Positions 7,191-15,611 of a DNA stretch of 42,465 nucleotides are shown in pieces. Below the pieces are notes generated by a model. It ran no database searches, was not told where the DNA came from, and was given only the letters and a program-made list of their open reading frames with translations. The stretch covers positions 1 through 42,465 of the forward strand of contig JAGWBT010000069.1 in the NCBI GenBank assembly GCA_021295755.1, read 5' to 3'. The position numbers and the translations under genes were made by a program. The first letter of the stretch is position 1. Each line of letters begins with the position of its first letter. Source of the DNA: Candidatus Poribacteria bacterium (GTDB lineage Bacteria; Poribacteria; WGA-4E; PCPOR2b).

Positions 7191-8165
7191 ATGCCGACAG
7201 AGAGCTTAGACCGAGCCAAAATTGTTGTTCCCGGCGACAATCCACCGCAGATACAAGGTTCCCCACATCTAGAGCGACTCGAGCCCTACGGCGATGTCAC
7301 TTTGTACACAGATCGTCCAGAGTCACTTGAGGAACAGATTGACCGCACAAAAGACGCAGATATTATCATGAACACGCGTGGCATCGTAACATGGTACGCC
7401 GAAGCCTTGCACCAAGTCCCGAAACTACGCATGATTGCAACGTGCTCAATCGGCACAGACATGCTTGATTTGGACACAGCAAGGGAACTCGGCATTGTTA
7501 TCTGCAATCAACCCGGTCGGACAGCTCCCGTTGTCGCTGAACACGGGTTTGGATTGATGTTCGCTGCAGCCAAACGCGCCGCGTTCATGACAGCAGCAGT
7601 GAAAGACGGTGGTTGGCCCCGAATGGACAACATCTACTTGCAGGGCAAAACGCTCGGGATTATCGGTACAGGACACATCGGAGCGGAGATGGCAAGGCTC
7701 GGTCGAGCTGTCGGGATGAACGTGATCGCCTGGACTTTCAACCCTTCACCCAAACGGGCGGCGCAACTGGGAGTCCAGTACGTCGAATTGGATGAGCTAT
7801 TGCAAAAGGCAGATGTTGTCAGTCTCCATGTCAAGCTAACCGATGATAGCCGCGAAATGATTGGAAAACGGGAACTCGAACTGATGAAGTCCAACGCTCT
7901 GCTGATTAATGTCGCACGCGGCGATATCGTAAATACGAACGCGCTCATTGAGGTGCTGAATTCCGGGCATCTCGGCGGTGCCGCAATCGATGTCTACGAT
8001 GAGGAACCACCGCCGGCCGACCATCCACTCCTCGACTGCGAACAGGTTATCCTTTCGCCCCATTGTGCGGACATGACGCCAGAGGGTGTTGATTTGCTCA
8101 ACGAAGGCGTTGTTGATAACGTTATCGCCTTCTTGGAGGGCAAACCGCAAAACGTAGTGCCGTAA
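7191..8165 (+). CDS. D-isomer-specific 2-hydroxyacid dehydrogenase
   Basis: The protein (324 residues) is a NAD(P)-dependent 2-hydroxyacid dehydrogenase of the phosphoglycerate/glyoxylate reductase family. It has the dinucleotide loop LGIIGTGHIGAEMARLGRAVG, the arginine motif INVARGDIVN, the acidic partner in DVYDEEPP, and the catalytic histidine in LSPHCADMT. Length is usual for a family member without an ACT domain, so a regulated SerA is unlikely. It would interconvert a 2-keto acid and a D-2-hydroxy acid in the cytoplasm. ATG 7191 is chosen because GAAGGGAGA lies seven bases upstream; the longer frame from 7080 starts inside repeat element C. The gene stands alone; the substrate is not predictable. 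Confidence 0.88.
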   Translation: MPTESLDRAKIVVPGDNPPQIQGSPHLERLEPYGDVTLYTDRPESLEEQIDRTKDADIIMNTRGIVTWYAEALHQVPKLRMIATCSIGTDMLDLDTARELGIVICNQPGRTAPVVAEHGFGLMFAAAKRAAFMTAAVKDGGWPRMDNIYLQGKTLGIIGTGHIGAEMARLGRAVGMNVIAWTFNPSPKRAAQLGVQYVELDELLQKADVVSLHVKLTDDSREMIGKRELELMKSNALLINVARGDIVNTNALIEVLNSGHLGGAAIDVYDEEPPPADHPLLDCEQVILSPHCADMTPEGVDLLNEGVVDNVIAFLEGKPQNVVP

Positions 8166-8330
8166 TCCGTAAAACGTAATGACGGGTGGTCATAATTGTT
8201 ATCTGAATTGCGGATTAAACTGATGGCACAGATTATGCCGAGGATACACCAGACGTATTACCGAATAAATCAACGATACCGTCCAATCAATAAATTTTCA
8301 ACGACTCGCAACTAAGGCTATTTATGAGCA

Positions 8331-8355
8331 CCCCTCCATTAATTCTAAAATCTAC
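8331..8355. repeat. Solo family C end fragment
   Basis: ATTAATTCTAAAATCTACCG matches the outer end of family C copy 2 (reverse complement of about 40345-40365) but the rest of the element is absent. It lies in the 223-base gap between the dehydrogenase and the Rpn-type gene, which otherwise shows no gene. It may be the scar of a deletion. Confidence 0.5.
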
Positions 8356-8388
8356 CGTAATTCCACAAGGCCCGTTCTGTATAACCCA

Positions 8389-9360
8389 TTGGCTCAAAAG
8401 GTGCTAAGGATGAACATTCACGACAGCGGATATAAGAAGCTATTCTCAAATCGAACCATCTTTCGACAACTTCTTGAAACCTTTGTTAACCAAGAATGGG
8501 TCCATTCCCTCAATTTCGACAACTGTGAATCCCTTGATAAATCCTTTATCTCCGAACACTACAAAGAAACCGAGAGCGATTTAATCTACAAAGTCCAGTT
8601 TCATGACCGTGAGGTCTATATTTACATCCTGATTGAGTTTCAATCTACTGTAGATCCGTTTATGGCGTTACGCGTTCTGAACTACATTACCAACTTTTAC
8701 ATGGATTTTCTCGTCAATAATAGGGGTGTCAAAAAACTACCGGCGGTCTTTCCAATCGTGTTATACAATGGAAGCGCGCCTTGGACAGCACCGGTGAATC
8801 TTTCGGCGTTAATTGAGCAGAACCCACCGCTGGGTAGATTTGCATTAGATTTTGAGTATTTCCTGATTGCTGAGAACCAATACAGTCAGGAGGCGTTGTT
8901 AAACATCCGGAACATCGTATCAATGTTGTTTCTGGCAGAATCCCATTACGATGTAGAGATGCTAGAGGTAGAGCTGCTAAATCTGTATTCGTCGGCGGAG
9001 GACAAACAGGCTGTCAGTCTGTTCTTAAACTGGTTTAAGCAGTTGGCTGTCCACGGACGGATTGAACCCGCAGATTATCAGGCACTAGAGTACATTTACC
9101 GAAACGAAGAGGAGGTGAAGACGATGTTAGTGACAGCATTAGAGAGAGACAGGCAGCGATTTTTTCAAAACGGTTTGCGTGAAGGCAGGCAGGAAGGCAA
9201 ACAGGAAGGGCTGCGTGAGGGTGAGCAGAGAGGCAGAATTGAAACCGCAAAGGCGATGCTTGCCAAGGGAATGGAGATAACACTCATTTCTGAGATCACA
9301 AACCTTTCAGAAACGCAACTCTTACAGTTGAAAGATGGACTTTCCTCAGTGAAGAATTGA
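8389..9360 (+). CDS. Rpn/YhgA-type PD-(D/E)XK nuclease (transposase-like)
   Basis: The 323-residue product belongs to the Rpn (recombination-promoting nuclease)/YhgA transposase-like family. It begins with the family signature HDSGYKKLFSNRTIFRQLL. The nuclease core is SDLIYKVQF...YIYILIEFQS, supplying the D and E-x-Q residues of a PD-(D/E)XK site, and then FPIVLYNGSAPW. The C-terminus has a run of REGRQEG/KQEG/REGEQ repeats forming a charged helix, then EISEITNLSETQL, the usual tail. E. coli RpnA promotes RecA-independent recombination and makes double-strand breaks. The start is uncertain: TTG 8389, GTG 8401 or ATG 8410; I favour 8389 or 8410. No inverted terminal repeats frame it. Confidence 0.85.
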   Translation: MAQKVLRMNIHDSGYKKLFSNRTIFRQLLETFVNQEWVHSLNFDNCESLDKSFISEHYKETESDLIYKVQFHDREVYIYILIEFQSTVDPFMALRVLNYITNFYMDFLVNNRGVKKLPAVFPIVLYNGSAPWTAPVNLSALIEQNPPLGRFALDFEYFLIAENQYSQEALLNIRNIVSMLFLAESHYDVEMLEVELLNLYSSAEDKQAVSLFLNWFKQLAVHGRIEPADYQALEYIYRNEEEVKTMLVTALERDRQRFFQNGLREGRQEGKQEGLREGEQRGRIETAKAMLAKGMEITLISEITNLSETQLLQLKDGLSSVKN

Positions 9361-9435
9361 AAACAGTGTTAAATCAGATACAGCTTCCAGCTTGAACTTT
9401 CAGGTATTTATGGGCGCATTTAGCCACAATTTTAA

Positions 9436-9479
9436 ATCCCGATTTATGCCGTTTCGAGCATCCTTGATGAAATCGGGAT
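9436..9479. other. Stem-loop in the gap between the Rpn-type and AlbA-type genes
   Basis: ATCCCGATTT (9436-9445) pairs perfectly with AAATCGGGAT (9470-9479) across a 24-base loop. No T-run follows, so it is a weak terminator candidate. It lies in the 209-base gap after the Rpn-type gene, where no gene is seen. Confidence 0.4.
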
Positions 9480-9569
9480 CGGGGCGGAGCGCAATGTGTT
9501 TAGCAGTGTATAACTTACCCAAACACCCTAGGTCAATCTACGTTATGCGAATAGGATAGGGGTATTACG

Positions 9570-10709
9570 ATGACGCCTTCTGAACTCCACGAAATCATCA
9601 GCCGGGGCGAAGACTCCAAAACACAGCTCAAACGCCAATTCAACAGCATTGATGCGTTAGCTACAGAGATTGCGGCGATGCTTAATTCCGAGGGTGGGCT
9701 GCTTATCGTTGGTGTGTCAGATTCGGGAGAGGTTTGCGGCGTTGCAAACATTCGCCAACTCAACCAATGGATTTCAAACGCCTGCTCTCAAAAGATCGAG
9801 CCCCCTGTAAGCGTAACGACGGAAAATCTGGGCATCGATGATAAATTGGTTGTTGTTATCAACGTTCCCTTGGGCACCGACAAGCCTTATGCCGTCAATA
9901 AAACGGCGTTTTGGGTGAAAGTGGGGGCTGATAAACGCCGGGCAACGCGGGAAGAACTCCGACGGTTGATGCAGGCATCGGGCACATTGTATGCCGACGA
10001 GATGCCACTCGCTCATACAAGCTGGGATGAATTGGATCTGTTGCGATTTAGAGATTTCTACAAACAGCAATACAATCAGGAAATTGATCAGCTTAACGCT
10101 TTCACCGAGCGCAGCCTATCAAACCTAAAACTCCTCAAATCACCCCATCTGACGTTAGCAGGGCTTCGACCACAGTTGATGGTCAAAGCGGTCGCATTTA
10201 TCGGCAACCGCTTGGAGGGAACGGAATATCTGGACAGCGAGGACATCGGATCAACCTTAGCCGAACAGTTCAAGGGGACAATGGGATTTCTCAAGCGTAA
10301 TCTACGAAAGCAACAAAACGGTCAGAATTTTAATTTTCCCGGTATTCTGGAAGTTCCCGAAATTGCCTTGGAAGAAGCAGTCGTCAACGCGCTTGTTCAC
10401 CGTGACTACCTGATTAGCAGTAGCATCCGCGTTTTTATCTTCGATAATTGTATCGAAATCATCAGCCCCGGCAAGCTGCCTAATACGGCGACGGTCGAGT
10501 CGATCCGAGCCGGAATACAGATTGTGAGGAATCCGGTGTTGATCTCATTTGTCCCGAAGATAGGAATCCCTTATCGCGGTTTAGGTTCTGGAGTTCCCCG
10601 AATGATTGAGGAATGTCGCAAAGCCGATCTCCCTGAACCTAAATTCATTGAAGATAAGGTTGCTGAAACATTTACAGTTGTTTTTGATAGACGATCAAAT
10701 ACCCGTTAA
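9570..10709 (+). CDS. AlbA/Schlafen-domain ATP-binding protein (RecG-like regulator family)
   Basis: The 379-residue protein has an N-terminal AlbA_2 (Schlafen-like) domain: EDSKTQLKRQ, then EIAAMLNSEGGLLIVGVSDSG and later KPYAVNKTAFWVKVGADKRRA. The C-terminal half is a GHKL-type ATP-binding fold: EEAVVNALVHRDY (N box), then IFDNCIEIISPGKLP (G1-like), then YRGLGSGVPRMIEEC (G2-like). These proteins are often labelled putative transcriptional regulator or RecG-like; roles include DNA binding and stress or phage response, but few are characterised. A full helicase domain is absent. It lies between an Rpn-type nuclease and uvrC on the same strand, 37 bases before uvrC, so co-transcription with uvrC is possible. 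The ATG follows a GGATAGGGG stretch. Confidence 0.83.
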   Translation: MTPSELHEIISRGEDSKTQLKRQFNSIDALATEIAAMLNSEGGLLIVGVSDSGEVCGVANIRQLNQWISNACSQKIEPPVSVTTENLGIDDKLVVVINVPLGTDKPYAVNKTAFWVKVGADKRRATREELRRLMQASGTLYADEMPLAHTSWDELDLLRFRDFYKQQYNQEIDQLNAFTERSLSNLKLLKSPHLTLAGLRPQLMVKAVAFIGNRLEGTEYLDSEDIGSTLAEQFKGTMGFLKRNLRKQQNGQNFNFPGILEVPEIALEEAVVNALVHRDYLISSSIRVFIFDNCIEIISPGKLPNTATVESIRAGIQIVRNPVLISFVPKIGIPYRGLGSGVPRMIEECRKADLPEPKFIEDKVAETFTVVFDRRSNTR

Positions 10710-10746
10710 GCAACCAATTTTGTGATCCTAATTAAAGTGCCAGAAA

Positions 10747-12588
10747 ATGAACCAAAAGATTAGCGATAAACTCTCAAACCTACCTGCCGGTCCCGGTGTC
10801 TATCTGATGAAAGACGCAGCGGAAAAAGTGCTGTACGTCGGCAAGGCAACCTCCCTGCGCCAACGGGTCAGATCCTACTTTCAAAATGCTGCCACCCCAC
10901 ACGCCTTGACCAAGCCGATGCTGCGTTATGTCCACGATATCGACACCATCCTTACTGCAAGCGATGTTGAGGCGTTAATCCTTGAAAACAACCTAATTAA
11001 AGAACATCAACCTCGCTACAATATTAGGCTCAAAGATGACAAACGCTATCCGTATCTGAAGGTGACAGTCAACGAACCGTTTCCGGGGCTTTACATTACC
11101 CGTCAAAAAGAGAGCGATGGTGCGAAATATTTTGGGCCCTTTGTACGTACCCGGGCAACACGCCAGACCATCAAGCAGCTGACAAAGGTCTTCCCTATCC
11201 GCACGTGTAATTTGGAATTGAAGGCATCAGGAAATCCCCACCGTGTGTGCTTAGATTATCACATTCAGCGTTGTCCCGGCCCCTGTGCGGATCTGACTAG
11301 CGTTAAGGAATACAATCAGATTGTGGACAATGTCCGCCGATTTTTGAGCGGGGACAAAGCGACGGTTCTAAAAGATCTGAGGACAAAGATGCAGGCCGCT
11401 GCAGCCGCACTCGATTTTGAAAGTGCCGCGAAATATCGAGACCAGATTGAGAATGTCGAAGATGCCATTGCCAAGCAGAACCTTGACAACCCGTCCGCGG
11501 AAAACGAGGATGTAATCGGCGTGGCGCAGGCGGGCGATGAGGCGTGTGTGCAGGTGCTGATGATACGTGATGGAAAGCTAATTGAGCGCGAACACTACTT
11601 TCTGAGAAACTCATCCAACGCTAGTGTCGAGACGCTGACCGCATTTGTCCAGCAATACTATCAGGATGCGTCGTTTATTCCGAAAACCATTTTGTTACCT
11701 GATGACATTGAGATGTCAGAAGCCATCCAACGTTGGCTGTCCCAGAAGCGCGGTAGTCAGGTAACGCTGTATTTTCCACAGAGAGGGCGTAAACGCCAGT
11801 TGGTAGAGATGGCAGCGAAGAATGCGAGTATCATACTTGAGCAGAAGGAACAGAACGTCGTTTTCAAAGCCGATGACAACCCCGCCTTGATGGAATTACA
11901 GGAGTTGTTGAACCTTCCTCACCCCCCTGCCCGGATCGAAGGGTTCGATATTTCCAATCTGGGAGATCGATTTCCTGTTGCCTCAATGGTGGTGATGGAA
12001 GATGCGGCACCCGCAAAATCTGAGTATCGACGTTTCAAGATTCGCACCGTTGAAGGGCAAAATGACTATGCCATGATGCAGGAAGTTGTCACCCGTCGGT
12101 TTCGTCGTGCTATCGAGGAAAATCGTTTCCCAGATCTGATATTAATAGATGGAGGCAAGGGGCAATTGAGTGCTGCGTGTGAAGCGTTGGAAACGCTTGA
12201 TTTGAGCCACCTACCGATTATTGGGCTTGCCAAACGATTCGAGCATATCTTTCTCCCCGGCAGATCTGATCCAATCGTGCTTCGGCGCGACAATCCGACA
12301 CTCCACCTCATTCAACGGTTGCGCGACGAAGCGCATAGATTCGCTATCACTTATCACCGAAAACGCCGCAGCCGTGCACTCAGCCATTCAGTTCTCGATG
12401 AAATTCCGAACGTTGGTGCCAAACGAAAGCAAGCATTGCTTCAACATTTTGGGGCTATTGAAAAGATACGTCAAGCCAGCCTTGATGAGCTACTAGCTGT
12501 GAAAGGGATAACCCACGGTGTCGCAGTAACTATTCACAAACACTTGAGGGAACGGGAGGATCAAACGAGAGACATATCAACGCAATAA
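10747..12588 (+). CDS. uvrC: UvrC, excinuclease ABC subunit C
   Basis: UvrC makes both incisions flanking a lesion in nucleotide excision repair, working with UvrA and UvrB. The 613-residue length is normal. Domains seen: GIY-YIG nuclease at about residues 12-90 (GPGVYLMKDAAEKVLYVGKA, then LRQRVRSYF), a cysteine-containing middle (CNLE...CLDYHIQRCPGPC), a UVR motif for UvrB (LDFESAAKYRDQIENVEDAI), the RNase H-like nuclease (IEGFDISNLGDRFPVASMVV ... LILIDGGKGQL), and tandem helix-hairpin-helix at the end (IPNVGAKRKQALLQHFG, VKGITHGVAVTIHKHL). All key elements look intact. uvrA and uvrB are not in the window. The ribosome-binding site is weak, and the start is set by family alignment. Confidence 0.97.
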   Translation: MNQKISDKLSNLPAGPGVYLMKDAAEKVLYVGKATSLRQRVRSYFQNAATPHALTKPMLRYVHDIDTILTASDVEALILENNLIKEHQPRYNIRLKDDKRYPYLKVTVNEPFPGLYITRQKESDGAKYFGPFVRTRATRQTIKQLTKVFPIRTCNLELKASGNPHRVCLDYHIQRCPGPCADLTSVKEYNQIVDNVRRFLSGDKATVLKDLRTKMQAAAAALDFESAAKYRDQIENVEDAIAKQNLDNPSAENEDVIGVAQAGDEACVQVLMIRDGKLIEREHYFLRNSSNASVETLTAFVQQYYQDASFIPKTILLPDDIEMSEAIQRWLSQKRGSQVTLYFPQRGRKRQLVEMAAKNASIILEQKEQNVVFKADDNPALMELQELLNLPHPPARIEGFDISNLGDRFPVASMVVMEDAAPAKSEYRRFKIRTVEGQNDYAMMQEVVTRRFRRAIEENRFPDLILIDGGKGQLSAACEALETLDLSHLPIIGLAKRFEHIFLPGRSDPIVLRRDNPTLHLIQRLRDEAHRFAITYHRKRRSRALSHSVLDEIPNVGAKRKQALLQHFGAIEKIRQASLDELLAVKGITHGVAVTIHKHLREREDQTRDISTQ

Positions 12589-12807
12589 ACCATAAAGCAC
12601 CCAATCGCAAACATTTGCTTCTGTCAATCTGTTATCAGGTATGAAAATTGCGCTTATTCGAGTGTATCCTTAATTTAGCTGGAAAGATTGCCGCTCAATT
12701 AGGGATAAAGGTTCACGTTGGATTTGCTGCACTTTGCGCCGCCGCACCGAGATGGGCAATCAAAGTGTACCGAGTAGTGCAATTCCCACTTTCAGGGAGA
12801 GGGAACA

Positions 12808-12924
12808 GTGAAAAGCCACCTGTTCGCACTCACCATGGCAGTTTCGCTTCACATATTGTTTTATACACATCTGCTTACAATAGGAACAGGAAACCACGAT
12901 ATAGAGGTAAATCAAGAAAAATGA
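12808..12924 (+). CDS. Possible 38-residue membrane peptide (TonB-anchor-like)
   Basis: A GTG at 12808, with GGGAGAGGG four bases upstream, opens a 38-codon frame ending at TGA 12922. It encodes a short basic start and one hydrophobic helix, LFALTMAVSLHILFYTHLL, then a polar tail. The SLH within the helix recalls TonB-type membrane anchors, so it may be a small membrane protein or the N-terminal stub of a lost TonB-like gene. It lies in the 399-base gap between uvrC and the first YibE/F gene, in which I see no other supportable gene. Low confidence. Confidence 0.3.
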   Translation: MKSHLFALTMAVSLHILFYTHLLTIGTGNHDIEVNQEK

Positions 12925-12987
12925 ATAAACTTTCTGTTTTTTTTTACGTTGTAGACATTATATTGTAATGAAGGAAAGGGAAGCTGA

Positions 12988-14223
12988 ATGAGTGAAAGAA
13001 ATGTAAAGATCCTCGGAATACTGGCAGTTCTCGTCATCGTCTTGGTGTTACACATCAAACTGTTCCAATTTAATGAGATTGTTCAACACGGTGCCTTGCA
13101 AACATTGGTCTGTCTCGGACGAGTGACAAAAATAGATACGAGCGAAGATGTTGATCAGATTATAACCTTCCGCATTATTTCCGGGAAATTTCGAGGAGAA
13201 ACTGTTCAGGTAAACAACATCTGGACGGGACGCGCATTCGGGGATCGGGTGATACGACAAAAGGACGTGCTCTTCCTTGAGATGCCCCTCAGACGCCAAG
13301 CTAAAACGACTCTGAGCGAAATACGTGACAACGTGCGAATGCTTGAATATTTCCGAACACCTTTTCTACTCTATCTTGCGGGGATGTTGGGCATCCTAAT
13401 CATTATGGTCGCTGGTATGAAAGGTATACGCGCAATCTTGACGTTGTTCGTCACTGCCTTTGGTATCTTATACATCCTAGTTCCCTTAACGCTCAACGGC
13501 TTCAATCCGATTGCCGCTGCCTTGTGTGTCGCAGCTTTACTGACCGTCTCAACCTTTGTGCTGATTGCTGGGTTCAGTTTTAAGGTGGTTCCCGGTGTGC
13601 TAGGCACCCTCGGTGGATTGGTCGCTGTTGGCTTCCTATCAGTAATCAGCCAAAAGGCAATGCTCTTCACCGGATTGGCGCAGGAATTTGGATTTCTTGA
13701 ACTCGGTATCGCTCTCTGGCGAACACCAGTTTCGCACGGTTGGGATTTCAAGGGGATCCTCGCAGCGGGGATGATTCTGGGGGCTGTCGGTGCCATGATG
13801 GATGTCGGTATGTCCATCTCTTCGTCTGTCTATGAAGTCAAGCAGGTCAACCCAAATGTCACCGTACGGCAAGCTATCCGTGCCGGATTGAACGTGGGCA
13901 GAGACATCATGGGGACAATGGCGGATACCCTAATTTTTGCATATCTGGGCGCGTACATGATCACCATGCTACTTCCCCGTATTGAGTTTCCCGAAGTCGG
14001 ATACCTCTACCCATTTCTCCGTTTAGCGAATGATGAAACAGCCGCCGTTGCTATCACACAAGCAATCGTCGGAACCATCGGGTTAGTTTTGACTGTTCCA
14101 ATCGCTGCGGTCATCGCCGGTGTCCTGACCAAATATATGAAGACCTGCCCTCAGAGGAGGAACTTGAAGAGCTTTTTCGCACTGATGACCCAAAAAGCAA
14201 AGCGCGTTTGGCCGTGCCGATAG
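12988..14223 (+). CDS. YibE/F family membrane protein, first copy
   Basis: The 411-residue product has an N-terminal membrane anchor (ILAVLVIVLVLHI), an extracytoplasmic beta-rich domain (VTKIDTSEDVDQIITFRIIS, then GETVQVNNIW), and from about residue 125 a seven-to-eight helix YibE/F membrane domain. Diagnostic stretches are LGGLVAVGFLSVISQ, GMILGAVGAMMDVGMSISSS and GLNVGRDIMGTMADTLIFAY. The family has no proven substrate. The start has GGAAAGGGAAG upstream. The last 25 residues (KTCPQRRNLK...) look non-native: the -1 frame there encodes an acidic tail, EDLPSEEELEELF, that runs on into the next gene, suggesting a single-base deletion near 14145. Confidence 0.85.
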   Translation: MSERNVKILGILAVLVIVLVLHIKLFQFNEIVQHGALQTLVCLGRVTKIDTSEDVDQIITFRIISGKFRGETVQVNNIWTGRAFGDRVIRQKDVLFLEMPLRRQAKTTLSEIRDNVRMLEYFRTPFLLYLAGMLGILIIMVAGMKGIRAILTLFVTAFGILYILVPLTLNGFNPIAAALCVAALLTVSTFVLIAGFSFKVVPGVLGTLGGLVAVGFLSVISQKAMLFTGLAQEFGFLELGIALWRTPVSHGWDFKGILAAGMILGAVGAMMDVGMSISSSVYEVKQVNPNVTVRQAIRAGLNVGRDIMGTMADTLIFAYLGAYMITMLLPRIEFPEVGYLYPFLRLANDETAAVAITQAIVGTIGLVLTVPIAAVIAGVLTKYMKTCPQRRNLKSFFALMTQKAKRVWPCR

Positions 14224-15572
14224 CACTGATTGTTGTCCTTGTAGGCACACAATACTTCTACCATCGAATCAACCGCGCATCAGCGGTGATTGTCGAGCAT
14301 CATGACGCAAACGGTAATCTCACCACTAGATCGGAATATGCCAAAGGCAAGGTGATTAGCCTCCTTGAATCAAACGCTCCCCTCCTGTTTACTGTGGACG
14401 GAACAGAGAAAGATAGTTTGGAGCGTCGGCAGATTTCCGAAAATCTACGGCGAGAATTTGAGCGCCATAACGTGCCACTATCACAAGACCTCACTGTTTC
14501 AATCAAAGGGTGGAGGGATACCAAATGGCTCATCAGGGATGAAAAGAACGAGGTCACCTTTTCTGTTGGCGAGGCGGAAGGCAAACTCAACGTTTACGAC
14601 GCGACGACAGAACATCACATCCTGAAAGTCGAAATGCTATCGGGGCTCTACGAAGGACAAACGATTATCATGCGGAACATCCTCAACCATAAAGTCGATC
14701 TGCTGAGTATCCCCGCCGAACCGGGAGATATTATCTTATGCCGCATGGGAGGGGCGCCGGATCAGGTCAGTTTGGTCAATCTCGTTCAGGAGTATGGGCG
14801 CGATCGATTTCTAATTTGGATGTTTGGGTTGATGTTAGTGGTGATTATCATTGTGGGACGGAACGAGGGGGTACGTACCGCCTGTGCGATGATCGGTTCA
14901 GGTTTAATCCTTTACTTCTTCATGATCCCCCTGATCTCACGTGGTGAAAACGCCGTGTTGATTGTCACGTTGACCTCCGGCATGATTGCTTTTGTATCCC
15001 TCGTATTCGTGATTGGTCCTAGTCGAAAGACCTTTTCTGCTGTGCTTGGCACGATGGGAGGTATCCTTGTCGCTGGGCTGCTTGTCATGTTCGCCCAAAA
15101 CTACCTCCGTTTTTCAGGCTTGGAAAATGCGGTCTCGGCGGATATCATAGAAGCCACTCGCACACCGCCTTTCGATTTCCGACAGGTGCTGCTCGCGGGG
15201 ATGTTAATGGGGGTGCTCGGTGTTGCTGTTGATGGTGCGATTGAGGTCGCCTCCTCAATGGAGGAAATTCGCCGAGCAAATCCAAACATGCCGACTTGGA
15301 GATTAATCACGTCTGGGATGAACGTCGGCACCGATATCCTTGGGACCATGGTTAATACATTGGTTTTTGCTTATCTGGGTGTGGAGTTCCTGTTTATCAT
15401 GGCAGTCGCGACACCCAATCTTGACCTCTTCCAATCCCCTACAATAGAGCTTTTGAGCGTCGGCATTGCGTCCTCCGAAATTGTGCGCTTGCTCGCCGGC
15501 ACACTCGGACTCGTCCTGACCATTCCGATGACCGCTACAATTTCAGCCGTCTGGAATCGACGCAGAAATTAG
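14208..15572 (+). CDS. YibE/F family membrane protein, second copy
   Basis: This 454-residue protein repeats the architecture of its neighbour: anchor helix (PIALIVVLVGTQYF), a larger extracytoplasmic domain (about residues 30-190, including MLSGLYEGQTIIMRNILN), then the YibE/F membrane domain with LGTMGGILVAGLLV, GMLMGVLGVAVDGAIEVASS and GMNVGTDILGTMVNTLVFAY. It overlaps the first copy by 16 bases and the annotated TTG start (14208; GTG 14214 is alternative) has no good ribosome-binding site. Upstream, the same frame stays open and codes plausible protein (EELEELFRTDDPKSKAR) back to about 14146. The true product may be fused to the first copy or start with an ATG lost by a one-base deletion. 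Confidence 0.82.
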   Translation: MAVPIALIVVLVGTQYFYHRINRASAVIVEHHDANGNLTTRSEYAKGKVISLLESNAPLLFTVDGTEKDSLERRQISENLRREFERHNVPLSQDLTVSIKGWRDTKWLIRDEKNEVTFSVGEAEGKLNVYDATTEHHILKVEMLSGLYEGQTIIMRNILNHKVDLLSIPAEPGDIILCRMGGAPDQVSLVNLVQEYGRDRFLIWMFGLMLVVIIIVGRNEGVRTACAMIGSGLILYFFMIPLISRGENAVLIVTLTSGMIAFVSLVFVIGPSRKTFSAVLGTMGGILVAGLLVMFAQNYLRFSGLENAVSADIIEATRTPPFDFRQVLLAGMLMGVLGVAVDGAIEVASSMEEIRRANPNMPTWRLITSGMNVGTDILGTMVNTLVFAYLGVEFLFIMAVATPNLDLFQSPTIELLSVGIASSEIVRLLAGTLGLVLTIPMTATISAVWNRRRN

Positions 15573-15611
15573 CGTGGTATCGCGCATTCGAGTGAGATAC
15601 TCACGGTTGGG

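Noticed and set aside
8389-9360. Rpn-type gene as a complete insertion sequence
   Set aside because: No terminal inverted repeats or target duplication frame it; only a solo family C end lies upstream.
12641-12673. Short frame MKIALIRVYP followed by stop
   Set aside because: The start resembles radical-SAM or cobalamin-binding proteins but ends after ten codons with nothing related after it; likely chance.
12648-12968. 106-codon open frame between uvrC and YibE/F
   Set aside because: Composition is not protein-like, it has no ribosome-binding site or motif, and it overlaps the better-supported 38-codon frame.
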